Shown: positions 1 to 6,810, counted from the first letter of the stretch. The stretch: 8,904 nt of DNA from Neisseriaceae bacterium (GCA_947470205.1 CANISK010000048.1:1-8904), one strand, 5' to 3'. Notes: generated by a model not told the origin, from the sequence alone. Numbers and translations are program-made.

Positions 1-53
1 ATTTTTTTTCACAGACATATAGAATTTTCCTTAAAAATGTTAAAAAATAAAAT

Positions 54-59
54 TATAAT
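54..59 (+). promoter_or_regulatory. possible -10 box for the MORN/Sel1-repeat gene
   Basis: A TATAAT hexamer lies 27 bases before the ATG at 87. The matching -35 region (around 31-36, TTAAAA) is poor, and the whole stretch is A/T-rich, so such a hexamer can occur by chance. No clear Shine-Dalgarno sequence precedes the ATG. Nothing else was seen in bases 1-86. Confidence 0.25.
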
Positions 60-86
60 TGTAATTTTAACATTTAAATTATATCT

Positions 87-1676
87 ATGTCACCTGTCCA
101 GTTTTTGCCAACCACCATAGTGTTTTATGATGAGAAAAATACGCAAAATAATGCGATCTATATTGATGAATTAGGACACATTTATCGTCGCCAAAAGAAC
201 AAGCAAATTAATCGGATGGTCGTCACAACCTCTCACCTAAATTCAAAGTGGCTAAATAATAATTCATTGATATCAGAAAATGATAGAACTCAGTTTTATG
301 AGCAGTTACTTAAATCTTCCGATATTGGCAGCGGTAAGTTTAATATTGGCAGAGGTAAGTTCATCTACATATCAGGCGAAACATTTGATGGAGATTGGGA
401 TTATTTTTTCAACACAGCAAATGGTGTTTACACAAAAGGTACTTTAAGATATGAAGGATCTATGCGACATGATAACTGCGCATTCGATGGTCATGGAGTT
501 TACACAGAGGGTAGCATGACATACAGGGGTTCATTCACGAATGGCAAGCTAAATGGAGTTGGGACATTAATCAATAACGAACAAACCAAACAAACATATT
601 GCCTAGGTAAATTTATGGATGATGAATTTACAAGTGGTGCTAAATACACAAAGACAAGAAATAACGGCGAAATATCACAAATAATCGAGTTAGGTAAATT
701 CTTAGGTGATATGGATAACAATATAAAAATAGAGATAGATGCAATAAATGAAGAAATAAAAGTAACACAAAAAATAAATCCACTCCCAATAAAGACAGAT
801 ATAAATTTACAGCAAACATATCGCATAGCTACATACATTAAAAAACAACAGAAAGTATATTTTTTAGAGTGGCTACTCAATGAGAATTTTAATGATTTAA
901 ACCGGAGTGCTGTTGGTCCTTTGGTGAATCTATTCTTAGAAACATCAGAAGCCAAATTACCCGCATGGCCCATTGAAGACAATGAAATAATACGGCAAAA
1001 ATTCAATAATTTCCGTGCAGTGTGCAGAGCTAGAGAGATGTTAGGTGAACCAACCAAAGATCATATGCTTATACCAAAAGAGCCCCGTACCGCAGAACTT
1101 TCTTACGAGGAATTCCAGATGCAGTACATATCACTAAGCACGGTTAATAAAAATAAATTATTTGATGAATTGTTCGCAATATTCCAAGTACCACCGGGAA
1201 AGGTATTGTCTGCAGGTTCCAATCGAGGTGAAACTTATTTACTAGGGTGTATTTATTACTCAAATGGTAAAATAGGGCCAGCAAGAACATTGTTCCTAAA
1301 AGCATCTGAACAGAACGAGCCGAATGCACAAAATAACTTAGGCTCACTTTGCGCTAAGCAAGAGAATCTAAATCAAGCAATAGAATATTACACAATGGCA
1401 GCCAAGCAAGGTCATAGTAATGCACAAAATAGCTTAGGCGTCATTTACATTGAGAAAAATAATCGAGAAGAGGCAATAGTATATTTCACAATGGCAGCCA
1501 ATCAAGGTAACATGATTGCACAATATAACTTAGGCATCATTTATAATAAGGAAAATAATCGAGAAGAGGCAATAGTGTATTTCACAATGGCAGCCAATCA
1601 AGGTCATATTAAAGCATTAGATAATCTGAAAGTATTATCCAGAAGAGATAAAATTGAACAAAAACTCCATAAGTAG
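87..1676 (+). CDS. MORN-motif and Sel1/TPR-like repeat protein, 529 aa
   Basis: Function unknown; the repeat types are usually protein-protein or lipid-contact scaffolds. Residues about 95-165 hold MORN-like motifs, seen as recurring Y/F-x-G-x-(F/W/M) followed by a G-x-G-x-(Y/L)T pattern (for example DGDW..GVYT, YEGSM..GHGVYT, YRGSF..GVGTL). A charged middle part (about 200-375) shows no motif I recognise. Residues about 380-515 form Sel1/TPR-like helical repeats; the units starting with AQNNLG, AQNSLG and AQYNLG (residues 414, 446, 478) are spaced exactly 32 residues, shorter than the usual Sel1 length of about 36 and closer to TPR. Each ends with YYTMAA or YFTMAA followed by K/N-QG. No signal peptide or membrane segment is visible, so it is either cytoplasmic or exported by a route not needing a Sec signal. 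MORN and Sel1 proteins occur both as housekeeping scaffolds and as effectors of host-associated bacteria; the sequence alone does not decide. The start is the first ATG of the frame, with a weak ribosome site. It stands alone; no gene lies within 350 bases downstream. Confidence 0.85.
   Translation: MSPVQFLPTTIVFYDEKNTQNNAIYIDELGHIYRRQKNKQINRMVVTTSHLNSKWLNNNSLISENDRTQFYEQLLKSSDIGSGKFNIGRGKFIYISGETFDGDWDYFFNTANGVYTKGTLRYEGSMRHDNCAFDGHGVYTEGSMTYRGSFTNGKLNGVGTLINNEQTKQTYCLGKFMDDEFTSGAKYTKTRNNGEISQIIELGKFLGDMDNNIKIEIDAINEEIKVTQKINPLPIKTDINLQQTYRIATYIKKQQKVYFLEWLLNENFNDLNRSAVGPLVNLFLETSEAKLPAWPIEDNEIIRQKFNNFRAVCRAREMLGEPTKDHMLIPKEPRTAELSYEEFQMQYISLSTVNKNKLFDELFAIFQVPPGKVLSAGSNRGETYLLGCIYYSNGKIGPARTLFLKASEQNEPNAQNNLGSLCAKQENLNQAIEYYTMAAKQGHSNAQNSLGVIYIEKNNREEAIVYFTMAANQGNMIAQYNLGIIYNKENNREEAIVYFTMAANQGHIKALDNLKVLSRRDKIEQKLHK
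322..363 (+). repeat. 21-bp tandem duplication inside the MORN-repeat gene
   Basis: Two adjacent 21-base copies (322-342 and 343-363) differ at two positions and encode IGSGKFN and IGRGKFI. The duplication is in frame and lies just before the first MORN-like motif, so it adds seven residues without disrupting the protein. Confidence 0.8.
1326..1613 (+). repeat. 96-bp tandem repeats coding for 32-residue Sel1/TPR-like units
   Basis: Three in-frame 96-base units begin at 1326, 1422 and 1518, each with GCACAA (Ala-Gln). Units two and three are nearly the same over a 53-base stretch (1456-1508 against 1552-1604), with one mismatch, a silent A/G change in a Val codon. Unit one is more diverged. 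The pattern indicates recent duplication or gene conversion of one unit. Confidence 0.9.
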
Positions 1677-1739
1677 ATTTTATGCTGGTTATTTATTGAT
1701 AATGAGAATGAAGGACTAACATAAATACAGTTAAAACAA

Positions 1740-1936
1740 TAGACTTCTTGCATAACCTATAAAAGTGCCAATTTATGTCATTCCCGCGTAGGCGGGAATC
1801 CATTCAATGTAGATAGTCACCTTTTAAAATGAATGTTGGGTGTTGTAAAGCTGGATTCCCGACGACTTAGGGAATGACAACATTTATTGATTTCTTATGT
1901 CGAATTAGTATTTTATGAGGTTATGCAAGAAGTCTA
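1740..1936. mobile_element. MITE-like element 1, 197 bp, 19-bp perfect terminal inverted repeats
   Basis: The ends are perfect inverted repeats, TAGACTTCTTGCATAACCT at 1740-1758 and its reverse complement at 1918-1936; allowing a one-base gap the pairing continues for about six more bases. The outermost TA on each side may be a TA target duplication. There is no coding capacity. The core holds nested inverted repeats: 1776-1785 pairs with 1870-1879, and 1794-1802 with 1852-1860, and two local hairpins of the form ATTCCC-spacer-GGGAAT (1780-1799 and 1855-1875). It fills most of the gap between the repeat-protein gene and yidD. A full-length relative with a transposase is not in the window, so the autonomous parent is unknown. 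Confidence 0.85.
1780..1799. repeat. dRS3-like hairpin repeat ATTCCC-N8-GGGAAT
   Basis: The 20 bases are ATTCCCGC, a four-base loop, then GCGGGAAT, a perfect 8-bp stem. This fits the pattern ATTCCC-N8-GGGAAT described for the dRS3 repeats of Neisseria, but similar GTCATTCCCGC repeats occur in many proteobacteria, so it does not identify the organism. No T-run follows, so it is not a standard terminator. Confidence 0.7.
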
Positions 1937-1992
1937 ATATCAATTTTCTGTTTGGGTTGTATAATTAGCATTAATAAATAGATTTTTATCCC

Positions 1993-2022
1993 TTAATTCA
2001 CATTGTAAATTTTTAGTATAAT
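1993..2022 (+). promoter_or_regulatory. likely yidD promoter, giving a very short or absent leader
   Basis: A perfect TATAAT at 2017-2022 is preceded after 18 bases by TTAATT (1993-1998), a fair -35 box. Transcription from this promoter would begin near 2028-2031, at or next to the yidD ATG (2030). No Shine-Dalgarno sequence is present before that ATG (the preceding bases are ATACCCCTT), which fits a leaderless message. Start site not proven. Confidence 0.45.
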
Positions 2023-2029
2023 ACCCCTT

Positions 2030-2236
2030 ATGAAATATATTATTATTTATCTTATTAGACTTTATCAATTATGTATCAGTCCATTATTGCCTAAATCTTG
2101 TAGATATACCCCAACATGTTCAACATATGCAATTATGGCTATTAAAAAATATGGTATAATTCGTGGTTTGTATTTGTCAACGAAACGAATATTGCGTTGT
2201 AATCCATGGGGTAGTCATGGATATGATCCACCATAA
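2030..2236 (+). CDS. yidD: membrane protein insertion efficiency factor YidD
   Basis: YidD is a small inner-membrane-associated protein that helps YidC-dependent insertion and folding of membrane proteins. The 68 residues show the family signature throughout: an amphipathic N-terminal helix with IRLYQ (9-13), ISPLLP followed by CRYTPTCS (16-31) with Cys24 and Cys30, YGIIRGLYL (41-49), and the RCNPWG..GYDPP end (56-68) with Cys57. The length suits the family minimum. The start at 2030 places the motifs at their usual distance from the N-terminus; no earlier start is needed. In many beta- and gammaproteobacteria the order is rpmH-rnpA-yidD-yidC; here rpmH and rnpA are not directly upstream, so the cluster has been split and yidD seems to have its own promoter. 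yidC follows in the same direction after 117 bases. Confidence 0.95.
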   Translation: MKYIIIYLIRLYQLCISPLLPKSCRYTPTCSTYAIMAIKKYGIIRGLYLSTKRILRCNPWGSHGYDPP

Positions 2237-2291
2237 TATACTCTTCGTCTTGCCTAAAACCCAAATACTTTGAGTATACTCTTTGTCTTTG
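2237..2291 (+). repeat. interspersed short repeat, copy A (after yidD)
   Basis: Directly after the yidD stop codon lies TATACTCTTCGTCTTG (2237-2252), then CTTGCCTAAAAC, a small palindrome ATACT-ttg-AGTAT (2265-2277), then a second TATACTCTTTGTCTTTG unit (2275-2291). The block from about 2242 to 2291 closely matches 6811-6861 downstream of feoB, with a few substitutions and a two-base difference. It occupies about half of the yidD-yidC spacer. Confidence 0.75.
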
Positions 2292-2353
2292 CAACACGAT
2301 ACTTCGTTTTTTGACATATCATTTTTTGAAACATTTGTGGAGATAGGAAAAAT

Positions 2354-4048
2354 ATGGATTCTCGTAGGCTGATATTATTTATTATTTTATCTGTAGGTAT
2401 GCTTTTTGTGTGGGATAAACTATTTCCACAACCAGTACCAAATGCTTCCTCTAATGTTATTACTGCAAGGGGTAACGCTTCGGATGGATCATCAATAAAT
2501 CAAACAAATAATCCTAATTCTATAACAAATAATCCAAATTCATCTGGTTACACAATACCAAGTCAAACTGGACAAATAATAACGGTAACTACAGATGTAG
2601 TAACAGCACAAATTAGCACAATAGGTGGAGATATAAAAGAATTATCATTGTTAAATCACGGAAGCGATAACAATAAGACTAAATCGTATGATCTGTTAAC
2701 CACAAAAGATGATAGAGTATATGTGGCACAAACAGGACTTGTGGACAGTACCAATATAGAGCTCCCAAATCATAATAGCTTATTTAAAACCAATTCACTT
2801 GATTATAAACTAAATTCAACAGACAATTTAATCTCAGTACCGCTTACTTTTACAAATAGTAACGGGATAGAAATCACAAAAACCATCACCTTTAAAAAGG
2901 GTAGCTATGTGGTGAATGTGAGTTATCAAATCACCAACCCATTAAATACACCAATTAAAGGAGTATCGGCATACTGGAGACTCCTGAGAGACGATAAAAC
3001 ATCTGGGATGCAAAGCAAATTCGTTCATACGTTCACCGGTGTTGGGTATTATTCAAATGAGACCAAATTTAATAAAATCTCTTTCGATGATATAGAAAAA
3101 AATAATTTTACCGCTCCGGATAGCTTATCAAATGGGTGGGTGGGATACATCCAACATTATTTTATTTCTATGTGGTTATTAAATGCATATAACTACACAC
3201 CGGTGTGTGCAAATGGCGTTACATGTAGAATTAACATCAAAGAGATTAATGGTAATTTCTCGGTTGGTGTACTTACAGATCTTCCACAAATCAATCCACA
3301 CACTAAGTACAATATCAGTGTTCCATTATTTGCTGGGCCTCAGGAATATAATGCTCTATTATATACTGCTCCAGAATTAGAACGAACCAAAGACTACGGA
3401 TGGGTGTATATATTTTCCACTCCATTATTTTGGCTATTAGTCAAGTTATTTGGGTTTATACAAAATTGGGGCTGGTCTATTGTTGCGCTTACTGTGATTG
3501 TAAAACTAGTATTATATCCACTCACTAGAGCTAGTTATATTTCTATGGCTAAGATGAAAATGTTAGCTCCTAAAATTGAAACATTGAAGTCAAGCTGTGG
3601 TGATGATAAAGTGAAACTCCAACGTGGAATGATGGAGCTATACCGCAGTGAAAAAGTCAACCCTATTGGCGGATGTCTCCCGATGTTACTTCAAATTCCA
3701 GTATTTATCGGGCTATATTGGGCGCTTTTATCTTCAGTAGAATTAAGGCAAGCATCGTTTTTATGGATAACAGATTTAAGTATGCCAGACCCATATTACA
3801 TATTGCCGGCAATTCTTGCGGTTACGATGTTTTTACAAACATTTATGTCGCCACCTCCAGCAGATCCAATGCAAGCTAAAATGATGCGCATTATGCCAGT
3901 TGCATTCAGTGTAATGTTTTTCTTTTTCCCAGCAGGGTTGGTGGTGTATTGGCTTATAAACAACACATTGTCAATATCGCAACAATGGTATGTAAATAAC
4001 CATGTTACATTGAGACATAAAAATAAAATTAAAAATCATAAAGCGTAA
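2354..4048 (+). CDS. yidC: membrane protein insertase YidC (Oxa1 family), 564 aa
   Basis: YidC inserts and folds inner-membrane proteins, alone or with SecYEG. Layout: TM1 at about 6-20; an Asn/Ser-rich linker (about 28-75, with a repeated NNPNS); the periplasmic P1 beta-domain (about 75-345), including the conserved GWVGYIQHYFISMW stretch (261-274); then the Oxa1-like core with TM segments at about 353-370 and 374-391, a cytoplasmic loop (395-440, MAKMKMLAPKIE), and TM segments at about 441-462, 481-497 and 513-540. Arg392 in YPLTRASY matches the conserved positive residue of the hydrophilic groove. The 564-residue length is normal for Gram-negative YidC. The stretch DPMQAKMMRIMPVAFSVMFF and the SISQQW end resemble betaproteobacterial YidC most closely, from memory. 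The start at 2354 is supported by AGGA at 2345-2348. The C-terminus is short and basic (RHKNKIKNHKA). Confidence 0.97.
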   Translation: MDSRRLILFIILSVGMLFVWDKLFPQPVPNASSNVITARGNASDGSSINQTNNPNSITNNPNSSGYTIPSQTGQIITVTTDVVTAQISTIGGDIKELSLLNHGSDNNKTKSYDLLTTKDDRVYVAQTGLVDSTNIELPNHNSLFKTNSLDYKLNSTDNLISVPLTFTNSNGIEITKTITFKKGSYVVNVSYQITNPLNTPIKGVSAYWRLLRDDKTSGMQSKFVHTFTGVGYYSNETKFNKISFDDIEKNNFTAPDSLSNGWVGYIQHYFISMWLLNAYNYTPVCANGVTCRINIKEINGNFSVGVLTDLPQINPHTKYNISVPLFAGPQEYNALLYTAPELERTKDYGWVYIFSTPLFWLLVKLFGFIQNWGWSIVALTVIVKLVLYPLTRASYISMAKMKMLAPKIETLKSSCGDDKVKLQRGMMELYRSEKVNPIGGCLPMLLQIPVFIGLYWALLSSVELRQASFLWITDLSMPDPYYILPAILAVTMFLQTFMSPPPADPMQAKMMRIMPVAFSVMFFFFPAGLVVYWLINNTLSISQQWYVNNHVTLRHKNKIKNHKA

Positions 4049-4111
4049 AATAATTTCATCAATATAAACATACTTAAATGCAAATTAAGAGTTAAAAATA
4101 TATTGAAGAAA

Positions 4112-4319
4112 CTAACGAACACAGTTAAAATCCACGCTTAGATTCATCGAAGCGTGGCAATCTTATTGGTTAGCCATCATATATATTTGCAATAATTCAA
4201 CTAAACACTACATCGTATTTATAGATTGGTTAATGCTCAACCATTTAGATGTTGCGTTTTATTGCATATGGGATTGTGTAACTTGATAAATCAAGTTACA
4301 CAATGACTGTGTTCGTTAG
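4112..4319. mobile_element. MITE-like element 2, 208 bp, 14-bp perfect terminal inverted repeats
   Basis: CTAACGAACACAGT at 4112-4125 is matched by its exact reverse complement at 4306-4319. Inside are two hairpins: CCACGCTT (4132-4139) with AAGCGTGG (4150-4157), and a perfect 15-bp stem at 4273-4304. There is no coding capacity. The TA just inside each end may be a target-site duplication, but no longer one is visible. The ends differ from those of the elements at 1740 and 4380, so it belongs to another family. Together with the next element it accounts for most of the 549-base gap between yidC and feoA. Confidence 0.8.
4273..4304. repeat. perfect 15-bp stem, 2-base loop hairpin
   Basis: ATTGTGTAACTTGAT (4273-4287), AA, then ATCAAGTTACACAAT (4290-4304) forms a perfect palindrome next to the right end of the MITE-like element. 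It is not followed by a T-run on either strand, so it does not look like an intrinsic terminator, though it could stop processing of the yidC message. Confidence 0.85.
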
Positions 4320-4379
4320 GATAATTTTTTGAGTTTATGTATTGATTTAATTAATAAATTAACATTAATAGATTTCCAA

Positions 4380-4511
4380 TAGACCTCTTGCATAATCACA
4401 TGAAAAGCAAATTCTACATAATAATCCATCAAATAAAGTCATTGCGAACCCTGATTTATCATGGTGTGGCAACCTCAATGATTGGCACTCATATCGTAAA
4501 TAAGAGGTCTA
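4380..4511. mobile_element. MITE-like element 3, 132 bp, shares its end with element 1
   Basis: The left end TAGACCTCTTGCATAA (4380-4395) matches the left end of the element at 1740 apart from one C/T change; the right end (4502-4511, AAGAGGTCTA) is a 10-bp perfect inverted copy, the rest having diverged. The core is different: GTCATTGCGA near 4439 and GTGGCAA near 4466, a motif pair common in dispersed proteobacterial repeats, with TCATTG (4439-4444) pairing CAATGA (4476-4481). There is no coding capacity. It ends 26 bases before the Fur box of the feo promoter. Confidence 0.7.
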
Positions 4512-4533
4512 ATCAAATAAATTAAAAAATAAT

Positions 4534-4563
4534 TTGCAAATGAGAATGATTCTCATTTATAAT
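4534..4563 (+). promoter_or_regulatory. feoAB promoter (-35/-10)
   Basis: TTGCAA at 4534-4539 and a perfect TATAAT at 4558-4563 are 18 bases apart, close to the sigma-70 ideal. The Fur box fills the space between them. Transcription would begin near 4570, leaving a leader of about 28 bases before feoA. A second TATAAT at 4571-4576 has no good -35 partner. Confidence 0.75.
4538..4558. promoter_or_regulatory. Fur box operator for feoAB
   Basis: This is a perfect 21-base palindrome, AAATGAGAAT then G then ATTCTCATTT, containing TGAGAAT-G-ATTCTCA, which differs from the accepted Fur 7-1-7 core TGATAAT-N-ATTATCA by one base in each arm. It fills the spacer between the -35 and -10 boxes, so Fur bound to Fe2+ should block RNA polymerase. 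Expected result: feo expression only in low iron. Confidence 0.9.
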
Positions 4564-4597
4564 TACGTAATATAATTTTTACATTAGGTATCTATAA

Positions 4598-4879
4598 ATG
4601 AGAACTATCTTAGATTTAAAATTGCATGAAGAGGCTGTGGTGTTATCTATTAATGAAAACACTATGATAGACAAAGAGCATTATAAAAAAGGGGATGTTG
4701 AGTCCCGTCTTTTAGATATGGGTTTTATTGAAGGGTGCGTCGTTACACTTATGCGCCGCGGATTATTTGGTGGTGAACCATTTGCGATTCGCATAAATCA
4801 AAATAGCTCTCTTATATCCCTGAGAAAAAGTGAAGCATCGGCAGTTTTTGTGGGCAACACGCGAGGTGTGGTATGTTAA
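4598..4879 (+). CDS. feoA: ferrous iron transport protein FeoA
   Basis: FeoA is a small cytoplasmic SH3-like-fold protein that acts with FeoB in Fe2+ uptake; its exact role is unsettled. The 93 residues include the family pattern RLLDMGFIEGCVVTLMRRG (37-55) followed by GGEPFAIRI (58-66) and a C-terminal strand SLISLRKSEASAVFV (70-84). The length is a little above the typical 75-85, owing to an insertion with NENTMIDKEHYKKGD (19-33). The start at 4598 is preceded by only a weak AGG (4586-4588). It is the first gene after the Fur-box promoter, and its stop overlaps the feoB start by 7 bases, so the two are translationally coupled. Confidence 0.93.
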   Translation: MRTILDLKLHEEAVVLSINENTMIDKEHYKKGDVESRLLDMGFIEGCVVTLMRRGLFGGEPFAIRINQNSSLISLRKSEASAVFVGNTRGVVC

Positions 4880-6738
4880 ATATAGCACTAGTTGGAAACC
4901 CAAACTGCGGCAAAACCGCTTTATTTAATGCCTTCACTGGTAGCCGTCAACGGGTGGCAAATTACCCAGGGGTGACAGTAGATAAAAAATATGGATACGT
5001 AACTACACCCAAAAACCACACGTGTAAAATAATAGACCTACCGGGTACCTATAGCTTACGCTCCATCACGCCAGATGAAAAAATCACTAAAGATGTCATA
5101 TCTGGGGTGTATAAGAATGAAGAACCAATTGATATTATATTATGTATCTTAGATGCGACTAACCTACAAAACGGCTTAAGGTTATTGTTGGAATTAAAAC
5201 AAATCGATACTCCAATAATTGCAGTTTTAAATATGGTGGACATAGCAAAGCGTCGAGAACACAAGTATGATATTGATAAACTACAAAAGCTCACAAATGT
5301 AGATGTAATTGAAACGGTGGCAATTAAGTCTGTTGGAATACAAGATGTACTAAAAGCTATAGATAAATACATCCAAACACATCCGCAATCAAAAACCACT
5401 ATACAAAAAAATCATACCCCATCGGTTACAAACATCACACCAGCACTATCCCGCAAAAATCACATCGAGGTTGCCTCTATCATCAATCAAATAGAGTTAA
5501 ACCGAGGTAAAGTCTCCAATAAAAGCACCCAGATTGACAAATTTTTACTACATCCAGTGTGGGGAATGTTATTTTTACTCACATTTTTATTTTTACTTTT
5601 TCAGGCAGTTTTTGAATGGGCAAAAATCCCCAAAGATTTACTCCAAAGTGGATTTGATTATCTGCAAGCCCTAATTACCACCAAGCTCCTCCCAAATACC
5701 ATGTTAGGCAGTTTACTTGGGGATGGCATAATCGCAGGAGTAGGGGCAGTGATAGTCTTTATTCCACAAATTCTCATCATTTCATTATTTGTGATTTTAC
5801 TAGAAGATAGCGGTTATATGTCGCGTGCGGCTTTTATTATGGATAAAATTATGGCAAGTAGTGGTTTACATGGCAAGGCATTTATTCCCATATTATCTAG
5901 TTTCGCCTGCGCCATACCGGGTATTATGGCAACTCGTACCATAGAAAACAAAACCGATAGAATAATAACCATTTTGGTAGCCCCACTGACAACATGCTCG
6001 GCTCGTATGCCAATTTACACTCTTTTAATTAGTGCATTTATTCCAGCACAAAAAATCTGGGGATTGGTTAACCTCCAAGGCTTAGTTATGTTTAGTCTTT
6101 TTCTCGTTGGAATATTGTTTGTGCTTATCATGGCGTTCATCTTTAGATTTATTTTACATAGACACTCCAAAGAGCCATGCATCATGGAGCTACCAAGCTA
6201 TAAAATACCATCTATATCAAATGTATTGATTGAGTTACAAAAGCCTCTAAAGTCTTTTTTAAGACGTGCAGGTACTATTATAGTATCAATAATGATTATC
6301 CTATGGTTTTTGTCCACTTATCCAAAAGCACCAATAAATGCAATACTACCTGCGATAAACTATAGTTTCGTGGCAATAATAGGTAAACATCTTGAGTGGC
6401 TGTTTATTCCTATTGGGTTTAATTGGCAGATTATCGCGGCTCTCATACCGGGGATGGCCGCACGCGAAGTGGCAGTATCAGCCTTAGCGACAATTTACGC
6501 AGTTGCAGGTAGTGAAGATGCTATATCGCACAACTTAGGTACGCTATTGCATAGCACGTGGTCAATGGGAACTGCATTATCGCTCATTACGTGGTATGTA
6601 TTCGCCCCTCAGTGTATATCAACTCTTGCGGTTACAAAACGGGAGACAAATTCATACAAATGGCCAATGATTATGTTTTCATATCAAATGGGATTAGCCT
6701 ACTTAATGTCATTCATTGTTTATACTCTTTGTCTTTGA
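4873..6738 (+). CDS. feoB: ferrous iron transporter FeoB, 621 aa
   Basis: FeoB is the inner-membrane Fe2+ transporter with a cytoplasmic GTPase domain. The G domain holds G1 GNPNCGKT (8-15), G2 Thr35 in GVTV, G3 DLPG (55-58), G4 NMVD (120-123) and a G5-like stretch near 148-152. A linker (about 170-225) leads to the membrane part with two Gate regions. The first has FIPILSSFACAIPGIMATR (337-355, Cys346) and PLTTCSARMPIY (371-382, Cys375); the second has GMAAREVAVSALATIY (527-542) and APQCISTLAV (578-587, Cys581). All expected key residues appear present. The length is at the short end of the family, without the C-terminal extension of E. coli FeoB. The start at 4873 has GAGG at 4863-4866. Unusually, the final codons YTLCL and the TGA stop lie inside a dispersed 36-base repeat, so the original C-terminus may have been replaced. 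Confidence 0.97.
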   Translation: MLNIALVGNPNCGKTALFNAFTGSRQRVANYPGVTVDKKYGYVTTPKNHTCKIIDLPGTYSLRSITPDEKITKDVISGVYKNEEPIDIILCILDATNLQNGLRLLLELKQIDTPIIAVLNMVDIAKRREHKYDIDKLQKLTNVDVIETVAIKSVGIQDVLKAIDKYIQTHPQSKTTIQKNHTPSVTNITPALSRKNHIEVASIINQIELNRGKVSNKSTQIDKFLLHPVWGMLFLLTFLFLLFQAVFEWAKIPKDLLQSGFDYLQALITTKLLPNTMLGSLLGDGIIAGVGAVIVFIPQILIISLFVILLEDSGYMSRAAFIMDKIMASSGLHGKAFIPILSSFACAIPGIMATRTIENKTDRIITILVAPLTTCSARMPIYTLLISAFIPAQKIWGLVNLQGLVMFSLFLVGILFVLIMAFIFRFILHRHSKEPCIMELPSYKIPSISNVLIELQKPLKSFLRRAGTIIVSIMIILWFLSTYPKAPINAILPAINYSFVAIIGKHLEWLFIPIGFNWQIIAALIPGMAAREVAVSALATIYAVAGSEDAISHNLGTLLHSTWSMGTALSLITWYVFAPQCISTLAVTKRETNSYKWPMIMFSYQMGLAYLMSFIVYTLCL

Positions 6739-6756
6739 GCTTTATGCTGTGTTAAA
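6721..6756 (+). repeat. 36-bp direct repeat, copy C (overlaps feoB end)
   Basis: These 36 bases, from TATACTCTTTGTCTTTG to GTGTTAAA, are repeated without change at 6846-6881, 125 bases downstream. The copy starts inside feoB and supplies its last five codons and the stop. Between the two copies lie a small TGGAC/GTCCA hairpin (6777-6791) and the start of the second copy's upstream block. Confidence 0.9.
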
Positions 6757-6810
6757 AGTGAAAAAATGAAACCTTATGGACATCTAGTCCACGGCGGTTT
6801 AATTTTTTAA

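Noticed and set aside
500..1057. 185-codon open frame on the minus strand inside the MORN/Sel1 gene
   Set aside because: It lies opposite a well-supported coding region, its translation has no recognisable motif, and low-GC genes often leave long antisense frames.
1326..1613. CRISPR-like array because of evenly spaced repeats
   Set aside because: The repeats are in-frame, adjacent coding units of 96 bases without spacers, and there are no cas genes.
1697..1708. Fur-like direct repeat GATAATGAGAAT after the first gene
   Set aside because: Only one side of a Fur box is present, no promoter or nearby gene start is attached, and the MITE-like element separates it from yidD. It could be a remnant but cannot be supported.
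1740..1936. Non-coding RNA gene or riboswitch for yidD
   Set aside because: The strong fold is fully explained by mobile-element inverted repeats, and the same end occurs at 4380 in front of an unrelated gene.
2311..2316. TTGACA, a perfect -35 hexamer, upstream of yidC
   Set aside because: No acceptable -10 box is found 16-19 bases downstream, so a separate yidC promoter is not supported.
4132..4157. CCACGCTT/AAGCGTGG hairpin as the yidC terminator
   Set aside because: It has a ten-base loop, no T-run follows, and it belongs to the MITE-like element; not a standard intrinsic terminator.
5049..5399. 116-codon minus-strand open frame inside feoB
   Set aside because: It is antisense to the FeoB GTPase domain with its motifs intact; the translation is a Ser/Ile-rich shadow.
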